Shown: in pieces, positions 40,874-48,236 of the stretch
How positions within the stretch are numbered: position 1 is the first letter of the stretch
Layout of the letters: every line of letters starts with the position of its first letter
Translations under genes and position numbers: made by a program
The notes under the pieces: generated by a model
What the model was told of the DNA's origin: nothing
Database searches by the model: none
What the model saw: only the letters and a program-made list of their open reading frames with translations
Source of the DNA: a virus
Virus record (IMG/VR): IMGVR_UViG_3300032070_000002
Coordinates: 1-64,000 of that record
Direction: 5' to 3' (one strand)
Length of the DNA stretch: 64,000 bases

Positions 40874-40918
40874 AAAGTGTTCTACATTTGAATTATAATA
40901 TAGATAAGGAGGAAGTAA

Positions 40919-41281
40919 ATGAGTGCAGATAATGGCGTTTATATCTTACATACTAAAGATGGATATCGTGTAACTCAAGCTCAAGCGATAGAGAATATTT
41001 ATTGGTGGAGAATTTATACGTGTGATTGTAAAATAGGTAATTCAGAAAGTTGGAGTGAATGTATAAAATGTGGAGCGTTAATTATTAATGAAGAAAGGCC
41101 GGAACCAAATCCAATAGTATTAAAAAATTATTTCGGATTGTGCAAAGTGTTTAACATAGTAGAAGAAGCGTTAAAAGAAGCGGGTAGAATTTATAATGAA
41201 GTAATTAACGATCCTATTTGTCCAATCTGTGAATACGGTATCGGCGTGCTTGATTGTAGTAAAATAGTATTTCCAAAATAG
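40919..41281 (+). CDS. Conserved phage protein with MSADNGVYIL start, 120 aa
   Basis: It follows AAGGAGG. The start MSADNGVYILHTKDGYRV followed by AQAIENI is a pattern I associate with a widespread uncharacterised phage family. A CDCKIGNSESW...CIKCG cluster and CPICEYG near the end suggest two zinc sites. The role is unknown. The TATAAT-like sequence upstream at 40894 has no good -35. Confidence 0.6.
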   Translation: MSADNGVYILHTKDGYRVTQAQAIENIYWWRIYTCDCKIGNSESWSECIKCGALIINEERPEPNPIVLKNYFGLCKVFNIVEEALKEAGRIYNEVINDPICPICEYGIGVLDCSKIVFPK

Positions 41282-41289
41282 AGGAATAG

Positions 41290-41439
41290 ATGAAAGTTAC
41301 TTGTCCGTTATGTGGAACAGAAGTAGAAGCAAAAGAAATATTTTTACATACCTCGGAATTTAGAATTTTCGGATTATCTTTATCTCAAATAAAGAAAAGA
41401 TTAGATTTTGCTAGGAGTAAAGATTATGCGGAGGAATAG
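41290..41439 (+). CDS. Zinc-knuckle small protein, 49 aa
   Basis: It starts with KVTCPLCGTEVEAKE, a CPLC knuckle, then a helical basic stretch. GAGGAATAG lies upstream. It ends one base before the next ATG. The function is unknown. Confidence 0.45.
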   Translation: MKVTCPLCGTEVEAKEIFLHTSEFRIFGLSLSQIKKRLDFARSKDYAEE

Positions 41440-41440
41440 A

Positions 41441-41641
41441 ATGGAAACACTTTCAGGCCTTTGGAAAAATAAGGGTAAAACAGGCGAATACTTATCCGCT
41501 TCTTTAGGTAAGGTAAAAATTTATGTATTTCCAAATTCCTTTAAACAACTAGGTACTAATCAACCTGATTATTATTTATGTGTAAAAGGAGCCGAAGGTT
41601 TATTTAGTAAAATTTTAAATAGAATATTTAAGAGGAGGTGA
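41441..41641 (+). CDS. Hypothetical protein, 66 aa
   Basis: I use ATG 41441 behind GGAGGAATAG rather than an upstream frame beginning at 41408 inside the previous gene. The product (LSGLWKNKGKTGEYLSASLGK, then VKIYVFPNSFKQ) is beta-rich with a basic end. It resembles small phage proteins of unknown function that hold a 'Gly-Lys strand pair'. Overall call uncertain. Confidence 0.45.
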   Translation: METLSGLWKNKGKTGEYLSASLGKVKIYVFPNSFKQLGTNQPDYYLCVKGAEGLFSKILNRIFKRR

Positions 41642-41645
41642 GTAA

Positions 41646-41876
41646 ATGGGCAAGAATAGCAGATTAGGAAGAATCAAAGGTTTATTAGCAGAAGGAAAGA
41701 CAACCGATGAGATAGTAGAAGTTATAAAGGCGAAGTTTCCGGATGCAAAGTCTACCGTTGTAAGAGGCCAGATTTATTCCGCGAAGAAAGGTAAGACAGT
41801 AAAGGAAACAGCTACAACAGAAGGCGTAGAAAAACCGGCGGAAGGTACTACTACCGCTCCAACGACAGGCGTTTAA
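41646..41876 (+). CDS. Standalone SRLGRI-domain protein, 76 aa
   Basis: It has AGGAGGTGAG upstream. Residues 5-48 (SRLGRIKGLLAEGKTTDEIVE, FPDAKSTVVRGQIYSAKK) match the C-terminal domain of the protein at 27018; the remaining 28 residues are a Thr/Ala/Pro tail. Strong ribosome binding site, GC-richer codons and a strong terminator downstream suggest high expression. A DNA-binding role is likely from the basic helical plan. Confidence 0.55.
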   Translation: MGKNSRLGRIKGLLAEGKTTDEIVEVIKAKFPDAKSTVVRGQIYSAKKGKTVKETATTEGVEKPAEGTTTAPTTGV

Positions 41877-41900
41877 TAAATAATAAAGATCGATAAGGAG

Positions 41901-41940
41901 AGTAAGAGCTATCCGTTAAAGATAGCTCTTACTTTTATTA
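41901..41940 (+). terminator. Rho-independent terminator
   Basis: AGTAAGAGCTATC (41901-41913) and GATAGCTCTTACT (41921-41933) form a perfect 13-bp stem with a 7-nt loop, followed by TTTATTA. It separates the SRLGRI-domain gene from dpdA, whose ATG at 41946 lies directly after the stem with no ribosome binding site. Confidence 0.88.
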
Positions 41941-41945
41941 AAATT

Positions 41946-42686
41946 ATGAAATTAGCTTTTATTGTTCCTAGTTCTTATATTAAAGAAGTAGATAAGTATT
42001 GTGACTTACACTTATTTCTTTCTCATTTACTTTATAATAATTCTTACGCCGCCGCAGTTTTATCAATTAATAAATATAAAATTTTAGATAACGGCGCTTT
42101 TGAAACTGGCATACCGGAAGAAGGAAATACGCTATTATCAAAAATGGATTTTGTAAAAGCAAATGAAGTAATATGCCCTGATATATTTTACAATACAAAG
42201 GAAACCTTAAAAAAAGTTAAAACTTTTATATCTTTTTTAAAGAAGAAAAAGGAATTAAGAAATTATAAATTACAAGCTTCTATTCACGGCAGAACATTAA
42301 ATGAATTATTATATTGTTATGCAGAATATTTAGATATAAAAGAAATAGACGTAATAGGAATAGGCTATACCGCTATAAAATATAGCGGATTTAGTAGGAT
42401 AGAATTTATACGCGGATTACAAGGAGAAGGATTATTACAAAAATCCATACATTTGTTAGGGTTAGGAAATAACGGGGGAGAAGAGTTGAAGGAGTTAGGC
42501 AAATGTAAATTTATAAGGTCAAATGACAGTTCTGCAGCGTATGTTTTAGCAAGGGATAATAAATTAATAAGTCCTATAGGAAAATTTGAAAGGAATAAGA
42601 AACCTATAGATTTTAATGACGAATATAAATTAGAAACATATTTAACTCTAAAGCGAAATATGCAAACTTTAAGAAGGTTAGGATGA
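41946..42686 (+). CDS. dpdA: DpdA-like transglycosylase (TGT-family TIM barrel)
   Basis: The 246-residue protein has the TGT/DpdA motifs in order: ILDNGAFE (base-recognition aspartate region), NEVICPDIF, ASIHGRT, DVIGIGYTA, LLGLGN, and IRSNDSSAAYVLAR, where the aspartate of SNDSS would be the nucleophile. TGT enzymes swap guanine for preQ0-type bases, and DpdA members act on DNA in phages and islands. The four queuosine-pathway genes in the same stretch support the DNA assignment. It lacks a tRNA-binding C-terminal domain. It overlaps the next gene by four bases. The leader is a terminator hairpin, so expression may be low. Confidence 0.75.
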   Translation: MKLAFIVPSSYIKEVDKYCDLHLFLSHLLYNNSYAAAVLSINKYKILDNGAFETGIPEEGNTLLSKMDFVKANEVICPDIFYNTKETLKKVKTFISFLKKKKELRNYKLQASIHGRTLNELLYCYAEYLDIKEIDVIGIGYTAIKYSGFSRIEFIRGLQGEGLLQKSIHLLGLGNNGGEELKELGKCKFIRSNDSSAAYVLARDNKLISPIGKFERNKKPIDFNDEYKLETYLTLKRNMQTLRRLG

Positions 42687-43429
42687 AATATTTTGAGCGC
42701 TGGTCAGAAAAGGAACTTAAAGAATTAGAAGAATATATGAAACAAAAGTTAACTAGCGAAGAAATTGCTAAACTTTTAGATAGAACAGAAAATACGGTAA
42801 GAATACATATGAGAAGATTAAGAACTAAAACTTCTACCTATGGAAATAAGGGAGGTAGAAGATATAAAAGAGAATTAGATACCGAATTTATTAATTTAAT
42901 TAAACCTAAAGATATACTAGACGGTTATTGCGGTAGTGAAACACATTATCCAAAAGAAATAACAATAACAAATGATATAAATAAATCTTTTAATACCTCT
43001 TATCACTTACCGATTTTTAAACTTTTAGCAAAATTTACATATGAAAATAAGAAATTTGATTTAATAGATTTAGACCCTTGGGGTTCTGCATACGATAGTT
43101 TATATTTAGCAATTTATTTAGCTAATAAAGGTTTAGTAGTTTCTTACGGCGAATGTTACTTAAAAAGATTTAAGCGTATAGATTTTGCGGCAGAAAAATA
43201 CGGTTTGTATTTTGATAAATACGGTTTTAGTACAAAGATGTTAGTTGAATATACAAAACATTTAGGAATGATTTGCCGAAAAAAATTAGAAGTATATAAG
43301 GATTATGATTTAGGGCACTTTAGTAGAGTATACTATATAATAAAACCTTTAAAAACATTAAAAGTTGTCCAAAGTTGGAATACTATTAGAGAAAGAAAAG
43401 AAGAGTATGCTAAAAAAGCAGTTACATAA
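42683..43429 (+). CDS. HTH-fused methyltransferase of Trm1-like type
   Basis: The N-terminal 50 residues form a helix-turn-helix (WSEKELKELEEYMKQ, then LTSEEIAKLLDRTENTV). A class I methyltransferase core follows: ILDGYCGSE (motif I like), TITNDIN (motif II), and LIDLDPWGSAY (motif IV, the DLDPxGS form known from Trm1 tRNA guanine-N2 methyltransferases). The C-terminal part is not recognised. It starts inside the DpdA stop and is probably co-translated with it. It may therefore modify the inserted base or act on DNA. Confidence 0.6.
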   Translation: MKYFERWSEKELKELEEYMKQKLTSEEIAKLLDRTENTVRIHMRRLRTKTSTYGNKGGRRYKRELDTEFINLIKPKDILDGYCGSETHYPKEITITNDINKSFNTSYHLPIFKLLAKFTYENKKFDLIDLDPWGSAYDSLYLAIYLANKGLVVSYGECYLKRFKRIDFAAEKYGLYFDKYGFSTKMLVEYTKHLGMICRKKLEVYKDYDLGHFSRVYYIIKPLKTLKVVQSWNTIRERKEEYAKKAVT

Positions 43430-43850
43430 AAAACATCTTAATTATTGGCGTAAACGTAAAAGATGTATTATTTGTAAAGTAATATTAACTAGAAAAAATT
43501 TACGCCCTTGGATGAAAAGGTGTTACAGATATATTTGTAATATATGTGAAAGAAAAGGGTCTATATCTTACTATAGGGAACATCAATTGTCTTCTGGAAA
43601 TAAGTATTTTTCTAATATTAATAAACGGTCCTATCCTAAAGACGGTAAATGCGAAATTTGTAAAAGGAATAAAACCCTTAAAGGTAAATCTATTAGATTA
43701 GTTTACCACCACTGGAATAATAAAGACTTTTTGAAAGGTATTTGGACGTGCGTATATTGTCACGCTATGATGGAGTGTATAGAAAAAGGGCGTCATTTAG
43801 TTTATTTTAAACTTAAAAAATTAATAGAAAAATTAGAAGGTAAAAAATGA
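43407..43850 (+). CDS. HNH-type nuclease-like zinc protein, 147 aa
   Basis: I start at ATG 43407; the TTG at 43365 is further inside the previous gene. The N terminus is highly basic with a CIICK pair and CNICERKG. The C-terminal half has CEICKRN, then LVYHHWNNKDFLKG, and CVYCHAMMECIEKG, matching the core order of HNH endonucleases with paired zinc cysteines. It could be a free-standing homing endonuclease. It lies within the modification cluster, near two inteins. Confidence 0.6.
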   Translation: MLKKQLHKKHLNYWRKRKRCIICKVILTRKNLRPWMKRCYRYICNICERKGSISYYREHQLSSGNKYFSNINKRSYPKDGKCEICKRNKTLKGKSIRLVYHHWNNKDFLKGIWTCVYCHAMMECIEKGRHLVYFKLKKLIEKLEGKK

Positions 43851-44728
43851 GTAAACCCCGGGCGGAAGCTAGAAATTTGTGGATAGAACGTTTCAAAAAC
43901 TATTTAAAAACTCTAAAAAAAGAAGAATTAGAGTTAATAAAAAAAGAAGTGTTGCCTACCTCTAAAGTAAATAATTTAGAAGTTTTTAATTCTGGAATAA
44001 TGGGAAGTCAAAGATTAATATATAAAGAGATAACAAATAATATTCCTAAGGATGTAAAAACGATAGCCGTTCCTTTTGCTTGCGGTTTAGATTTAACTTA
44101 TTATTTAACTAAAAAGGGTTATGTAGTTTATTCTTGTGATAGAATGGAATGCGTAAGAATATTAACAGAAGTATTAAAAGATTTTATAACGGATACGGAT
44201 TTAGTAAAAGCTTCAAATATTTTATGTTTTACAACGGGAAAATCTTTTGGTTGGGAAGACTATATCAAAATTATGCGGTTAAAATTATTTGTAGGTGATA
44301 AGTATAGGAATTGGTTTCATTGGCAAGAAGATGCTTTTGAGTGGCTACCTAGAATGATGGCGGCCCTGAATGTGGATTTAGTATATTTAGGTACGCCCAC
44401 TATAATGGAAAATAATAAGAAATTCTATCAAAGATATGTAAAGTTAGAAAAGGAGTTAGGTAACGAAATTTCGGACGATTGGAATAGAGATAACGAAATG
44501 TTAAGGTTCCGTAAATTAGTGGAAATATGCAAGTCCAAAGCCGTTAAATACGTATACGCTGGCCACGGTAGTGGAGTCTCTAAAGTAGAAGAAAAAGAAA
44601 GTATATTAAAAGAATACTATAAGTATGTCTATACACTTTTTAAGCCGTATGATACCTTTAATGATTACGTGTTGTTTGCAAGTGAAGTACCCTTAAGGAT
44701 TGATAGGAGACTATGGTATGAGAGATAA
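43847..44728 (+). CDS. Putative Rossmann-fold (methyltransferase-like) protein, 293 aa
   Basis: At about 73-105 it has a strand-turn-helix with VPFACGLDLTYYLTKKGYVVYSCDR, similar to motif I and II of SAM-dependent methyltransferases of the Dam type. The equivalent of DPPY is not visible; VDLVYLGTPT occupies that place. Two tryptophan-rich helices (GWEDYIK, WFHWQED) follow. It overlaps its neighbours by four bases on the left and eleven on the right, within the dpdA operon. Enzymatic activity is unproven. Confidence 0.4.
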   Translation: MSKPRAEARNLWIERFKNYLKTLKKEELELIKKEVLPTSKVNNLEVFNSGIMGSQRLIYKEITNNIPKDVKTIAVPFACGLDLTYYLTKKGYVVYSCDRMECVRILTEVLKDFITDTDLVKASNILCFTTGKSFGWEDYIKIMRLKLFVGDKYRNWFHWQEDAFEWLPRMMAALNVDLVYLGTPTIMENNKKFYQRYVKLEKELGNEISDDWNRDNEMLRFRKLVEICKSKAVKYVYAGHGSGVSKVEEKESILKEYYKYVYTLFKPYDTFNDYVLFASEVPLRIDRRLWYER

Positions 44729-44882
44729 GTGTAAAAGTTGTAAGTTTAGAATAAGATTTAAGGGCTATTTTTCGGAGAGATATAATTATAGTTGCGTATA
44801 TAATAGACGAAAGGAAAATTGGAATAAAGAATTAAGGTGTAATAAAGAAAACGGTTATTACGCATATCAGGGGAAGAAATGA
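44718..44882 (+). CDS. Cysteine-rich small protein, 54 aa
   Basis: ATG 44718 follows TAGGAG; an upstream TTG frame start at 44700 is less likely. CKSCKFRIRFKG and two further cysteines make a probable metal site, with many Tyr, Asn and Lys. It overlaps the queC start by four bases. Confidence 0.45.
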   Translation: MRDKCKSCKFRIRFKGYFSERYNYSCVYNRRKENWNKELRCNKENGYYAYQGKK

Positions 44883-46726
44883 AAGATAAAGTATTTGTGC
44901 TATTTTCAGGAGGAGTAGATTCAGCGGGACTATTATTTAACCTTCTTGAAAAAGGTTTTGAGTGTTTTCCCATATATTTCAAATGGCGGACTTGTAACGT
45001 AGCTATAAAAGAAGTAAAAATTATAAATTGGTTCTATGAAATGTATAAAGATAAATACCCGTTATTTCATAAACCGGAAATTCATTTTGAAAGAGAAATA
45101 GCAGAAACAATAGATACTAAAGAAAACATTATGAGTAGAAATAGAATATTCCTTAAATGGTTGATAGATAGATGTATTAAAGAAAATATACATAACATAG
45201 GAATGGGCGAATACTCTTTTAAAAAAGCACCCGATATTTGGCAAGAGAATGATGGCAAAAATTGTTGGATTTATTATTGGGGTCCTCCAAATGTTGATTG
45301 TGACGCAAACGACTTACAAGGCTTTATAAATAAAAATAATCCTAAGGATTTTAAAATTAAACTTTGGACATTAGACGACTTCGGAATTGCTACCTTTAAA
45401 CACCATAGAGTAGAAATAGGAAGAAAAGTTATAGGCTATGATATGTTTAAAACAACTTGCCTTTTAAAAGGTACTCAAATACTGATGGAAAATTACTCAA
45501 TTAAATTTATTGAAGATATCGTAGTAGGCGATATTATTTTAGGATTACGGGGAAGTAAACTTATACCTTCTAGAGTTATAAGGTTATTTAAAAGGACTTC
45601 TAGCGTAGGCTCTTTAAAATATAATAAAAAAGAATTATTATCTATTACCGATAATCATAAGATATTACAAGTAGCAAAAGATTCTGAAAAAACGTATGTA
45701 ATTCCTTCTGAATTAGTGAGTACAATTAGGGTATACGATATTAATAATAGTCGTTTTTTAGATGATTGGTATACGGGTTGGTTAGCGGGTTATACCGAAG
45801 GAGACGGTTGTTTGCGGCAATTACCTAATAATTACGTATTAAGTTACCATTCAAAAGATATTCAATTATTAGAATTTGTAAATGGTTGTTTAACTCAATT
45901 TGGTATACCTAAATTAAATATTAAAATATATGCTACATATAGAGGGCATAATTTATATAAAATGGCTACCTGGAAAAAATCTACAATAAATAAAGTAAAA
46001 GAAGTTATTTCTTTTATAGATACGAAAGATTATATGAGAGGCTATTTAGCGGGTATATATGATGCGGAAGGTTCCAATCAAAATACTTGTAAACATATTT
46101 GTATAAGTAATTCTAATCCGGTAATACTAAGTAAAATAGAAAAGTTTTTGAAGTGTTTAAAGTATTCGTATAAAAAGAGGTTAGGGCATCCAAAAGGAAC
46201 GGGTAATTTATTCAGTAATAACGGTAAAAGATATTTATCTAAAAGAGATTTATACTTAATTTGTATGCCAAATTATATTAAATTTAATATAGAGTGTAAA
46301 CCGGTGTTAAAAAGAAAAATTAAATATACTTCTACTACTTGGAAATTGAAAGATCGAATTTGCAATTTTAAATACATAAACAATATAAAGGATAATCAAG
46401 TTGTTTACAATTTAGAAACAGAAACTGGAAATTATATAGCAAATGGTATAATTGTACATAATTGTTGCGGTAAAGGAGGAAACGGCCCCGATTGTGGAGG
46501 CCTATATCAGCAGGATTATTTATGCGCAGAAAGACACGTAGCAATGTTAAAAGTTTTTGGATATGACAACACATTTTATTTAAAGGATCCTAAATTTAAT
46601 CCTTACTTTATTGAGTATTGTGTTCAAATGAATTATTTACCGGGTATTCTTTGGACACTTAAAAATAATAAAAAGGCTTTAAGAATTTCAAAATTAAATT
46701 TAATTAAAATATTAAAAGAATATTAA
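44879..46726 (+). CDS. queC: QueC-like preQ0 synthase, interrupted by an intein
   Basis: The 615-residue reading frame encodes a QueC-type PP-loop enzyme (LFSGGVDSAGLLF at residues 8-20). Residue 194 begins an in-frame 335-residue intein that ends at the VHN before C529. Spliced, the protein is about 280 residues, with a cysteine-rich zinc site straight after the junction (CCGKGG, CGG, LCAERH). QueC converts carboxy-deazaguanine to preQ0 with ATP and ammonia. FolE2, QueD and QueE are nearby. The long linker before the zinc site is unusual, so a divergent PP-loop relative remains possible. Confidence 0.75.
   Translation: MKDKVFVLFSGGVDSAGLLFNLLEKGFECFPIYFKWRTCNVAIKEVKIINWFYEMYKDKYPLFHKPEIHFEREIAETIDTKENIMSRNRIFLKWLIDRCIKENIHNIGMGEYSFKKAPDIWQENDGKNCWIYYWGPPNVDCDANDLQGFINKNNPKDFKIKLWTLDDFGIATFKHHRVEIGRKVIGYDMFKTTCLLKGTQILMENYSIKFIEDIVVGDIILGLRGSKLIPSRVIRLFKRTSSVGSLKYNKKELLSITDNHKILQVAKDSEKTYVIPSELVSTIRVYDINNSRFLDDWYTGWLAGYTEGDGCLRQLPNNYVLSYHSKDIQLLEFVNGCLTQFGIPKLNIKIYATYRGHNLYKMATWKKSTINKVKEVISFIDTKDYMRGYLAGIYDAEGSNQNTCKHICISNSNPVILSKIEKFLKCLKYSYKKRLGHPKGTGNLFSNNGKRYLSKRDLYLICMPNYIKFNIECKPVLKRKIKYTSTTWKLKDRICNFKYINNIKDNQVVYNLETETGNYIANGIIVHNCCGKGGNGPDCGGLYQQDYLCAERHVAMLKVFGYDNTFYLKDPKFNPYFIEYCVQMNYLPGILWTLKNNKKALRISKLNLIKILKEY
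45458..46462 (+). other. Intein with LAGLIDADG homing endonuclease, in queC
   Basis: The intein runs from the first cysteine (CLLKGTQILM) to the C-terminal IIVHN, with the +1 residue cysteine, so splicing chemistry is intact by inspection. Block B is ITDNHKILQ. Two LAGLIDADG-type motifs, WLAGYTEGDG (about 297) and YLAGIYDAEG (about 384), form a probably active endonuclease. The insertion splits the QueC zinc site from the ATP-binding half. The extein residue pattern ...KTT / CCGKGG is well conserved at the junction. Confidence 0.88.
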
Positions 46727-46729
46727 AAT

Positions 46730-46816
46730 ATGGATACGTTACTCATAATAATAGTTATCGTAATAATTTTTGTAGTAGCTACTTATCCTAGAAGGAGTAA
46801 AAATGAAAATAAATAG
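46730..46816 (+). CDS. Membrane microprotein, 28 aa
   Basis: One hydrophobic helix (TLLIIIVIVIIFVVATYP) with a basic tail. It overlaps the next gene by 14 bases, and the AAGGAG of the next gene lies within it. It may be a real micro-protein or a coupling leader. Confidence 0.35.
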   Translation: MDTLLIIIVIVIIFVVATYPRRSKNENK

Positions 46817-47051
46817 TTTTGACGAAAAAGAATTAAGAAAGTTTACAAAATGGGTTATTGAAGGAAATAGATTAGGAAAGAAAAAATATGCTAAGGATAA
46901 CTTTACTAGGGATAATATGTTTGAGTACCTCTACTCTGAATTACGAGATAGCGTAAACTATTTATTCTTCTTATATTTAAAGATTAAATTATTAGAAAAG
47001 AATATAATAAAATATTTACCCGAAGTTAAGGGCGTAAAAAAATTAAGATGA
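46803..47051 (+). CDS. Hypothetical protein, 82 aa
   Basis: A basic helical protein (DEKELRKFTKWVIEGNRLGKK, then FEYLYSELRDSVNYLFF). The end (YLPEVKGVKKL) is coil-like. It follows AGAAGGAG. It overlaps the next gene by four bases. The function is unknown. Confidence 0.5.
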   Translation: MKINSFDEKELRKFTKWVIEGNRLGKKKYAKDNFTRDNMFEYLYSELRDSVNYLFFLYLKIKLLEKNIIKYLPEVKGVKKLR

Positions 47052-47293
47052 AAACTGAATATAAATATATTCAATTTGATTTAGTAGAACAAGATGAAAC
47101 AAAGAAGACTCAAGCATATACCGTAAGAAACATAAGTCTTCAGATAATATTAGGTTATATAAAACGGTATGGCGCTTGGAGACAATATTGTTTCTTTCCA
47201 ATGATAGGAACAATCTATGGCGAAGGATGTTTAAAAGATGTTGCAGATTTTGTAAAACAATTAATGGAAGATAGGAAGAAGGGAGGAACTTAA
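47048..47293 (+). CDS. Hypothetical phage protein, 81 aa
   Basis: A strand-helix protein with RYGAWRQYCFFP and GEGCLKDVADFVKQLM. This resembles a short phage family that I recall from nucleotide-metabolism regions, in which W-R-x-Y-x-F-x-P is conserved. It is one base away from the dUTPase start. The role is unknown. Confidence 0.5.
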   Translation: MKTEYKYIQFDLVEQDETKKTQAYTVRNISLQIILGYIKRYGAWRQYCFFPMIGTIYGEGCLKDVADFVKQLMEDRKKGGT

Positions 47294-47740
47294 ATGTTTA
47301 CTAATATAAGATTCCAAGGATTCTTAAAATATAAAAAAGTAGTTTCCGATGCAAAAATTGATATGCCGGTATTTAGAGGAGATGTAGGATATGATATTCA
47401 TTCTATAGAAGACAAACTAATAAAAGCTAAAAGTTCTGAAATCGTAAGAACCGGTTTAGCTTTTGAAGTTAGTGAGGATTATTGGTTAGAATTAAGAACT
47501 AGAAGCGGCCACGGAGTAAAAAATTGTTTACAAATTCATATGGGAACCATTGATTCGGGATATAGAGAAGAGGTAACTATAAAAATATATAACCACGGTA
47601 ATCAGGATTATCAAATAAAGAAAGGAGATAAAATTTGTCAATTAGTTATTCACCCGAGAATTGTTTTACCCGCTAAAGAAGAAAAATATTTAAAGTCCTC
47701 GGATAGAGGTTTAAAGGGATTAGGGTCTACGGGAGGATAA
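47294..47740 (+). CDS. dut: dUTPase (deoxyuridine triphosphatase)
   Basis: The 148-residue protein carries all five trimeric dUTPase motifs: DVGYDIHS (1), TRSGHGVKN (2), GTIDSGYRE (3), KKGDKICQLVI (4) and RGLKGLGSTGG (5). It hydrolyses dUTP to dUMP, keeping uracil out of phage DNA. This fits the uracil-DNA glycosylase domain on the phage polymerase at 48388, which would otherwise attack uracil-containing DNA. It follows GGAGG and is one base from the kinase start. Confidence 0.92.
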   Translation: MFTNIRFQGFLKYKKVVSDAKIDMPVFRGDVGYDIHSIEDKLIKAKSSEIVRTGLAFEVSEDYWLELRTRSGHGVKNCLQIHMGTIDSGYREEVTIKIYNHGNQDYQIKKGDKICQLVIHPRIVLPAKEEKYLKSSDRGLKGLGSTGG

Positions 47741-47741
47741 A

Positions 47742-48236
47742 ATGAAGAAAGTATTAACCGTAATGGTAGGTAATATAGGCTCGGGTAAATCAACAATAAT
47801 AAAGAAATTAAGGTTACTTCCGCCCGGCTATGTAGTAATTTGCAGAGATAGTTTAAGATATATGATAGGCGGCGGCGATTATGTTTTTAATCCAAAGTTA
47901 GAGCCAACCATATTTAGGTCAGAAAAAAGTATTTTAGAAAACTTTATGGAACAATGTGAAAATGTAATAGTAGATGAAGTAGGAATAAGTAAAAGTATGA
48001 GAAGGCCGTATATAGATTTAGCGATAGATTATGGTTATCAAGCAGTAGCAATTGTAATGCCTAAGTTAACTATGGAAGAATCTGTAAATAGAAGAATGAA
48101 TAAACCCCACGGTACTCCTAGAAAAACGTGGTATGAAGTTTGGAAAAAGTTTGACGAGTTATATGAAGAACCTACTAAAAGAGAAGGATTTAGAGATATA
48201 ATTAAAATAGGAAGAGAAGAAGTAGGGTTAAAATGA
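47742..48236 (+). CDS. P-loop kinase, polynucleotide kinase-like
   Basis: The 164-residue protein has a Walker A motif GNIGSGKST (10-18), then VVICRDSLRYMIGGGDY, where aspartate follows an arginine as in T4 Pnk, and VIVDEVGIS. The length matches the kinase half of T4 PseT without the phosphatase domain. It would phosphorylate 5' ends for the RNA ligase at 38567, a pair known to counter anticodon nucleases. It overlaps the next gene by four bases. Confidence 0.75.
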   Translation: MKKVLTVMVGNIGSGKSTIIKKLRLLPPGYVVICRDSLRYMIGGGDYVFNPKLEPTIFRSEKSILENFMEQCENVIVDEVGISKSMRRPYIDLAIDYGYQAVAIVMPKLTMEESVNRRMNKPHGTPRKTWYEVWKKFDELYEEPTKREGFRDIIKIGREEVGLK

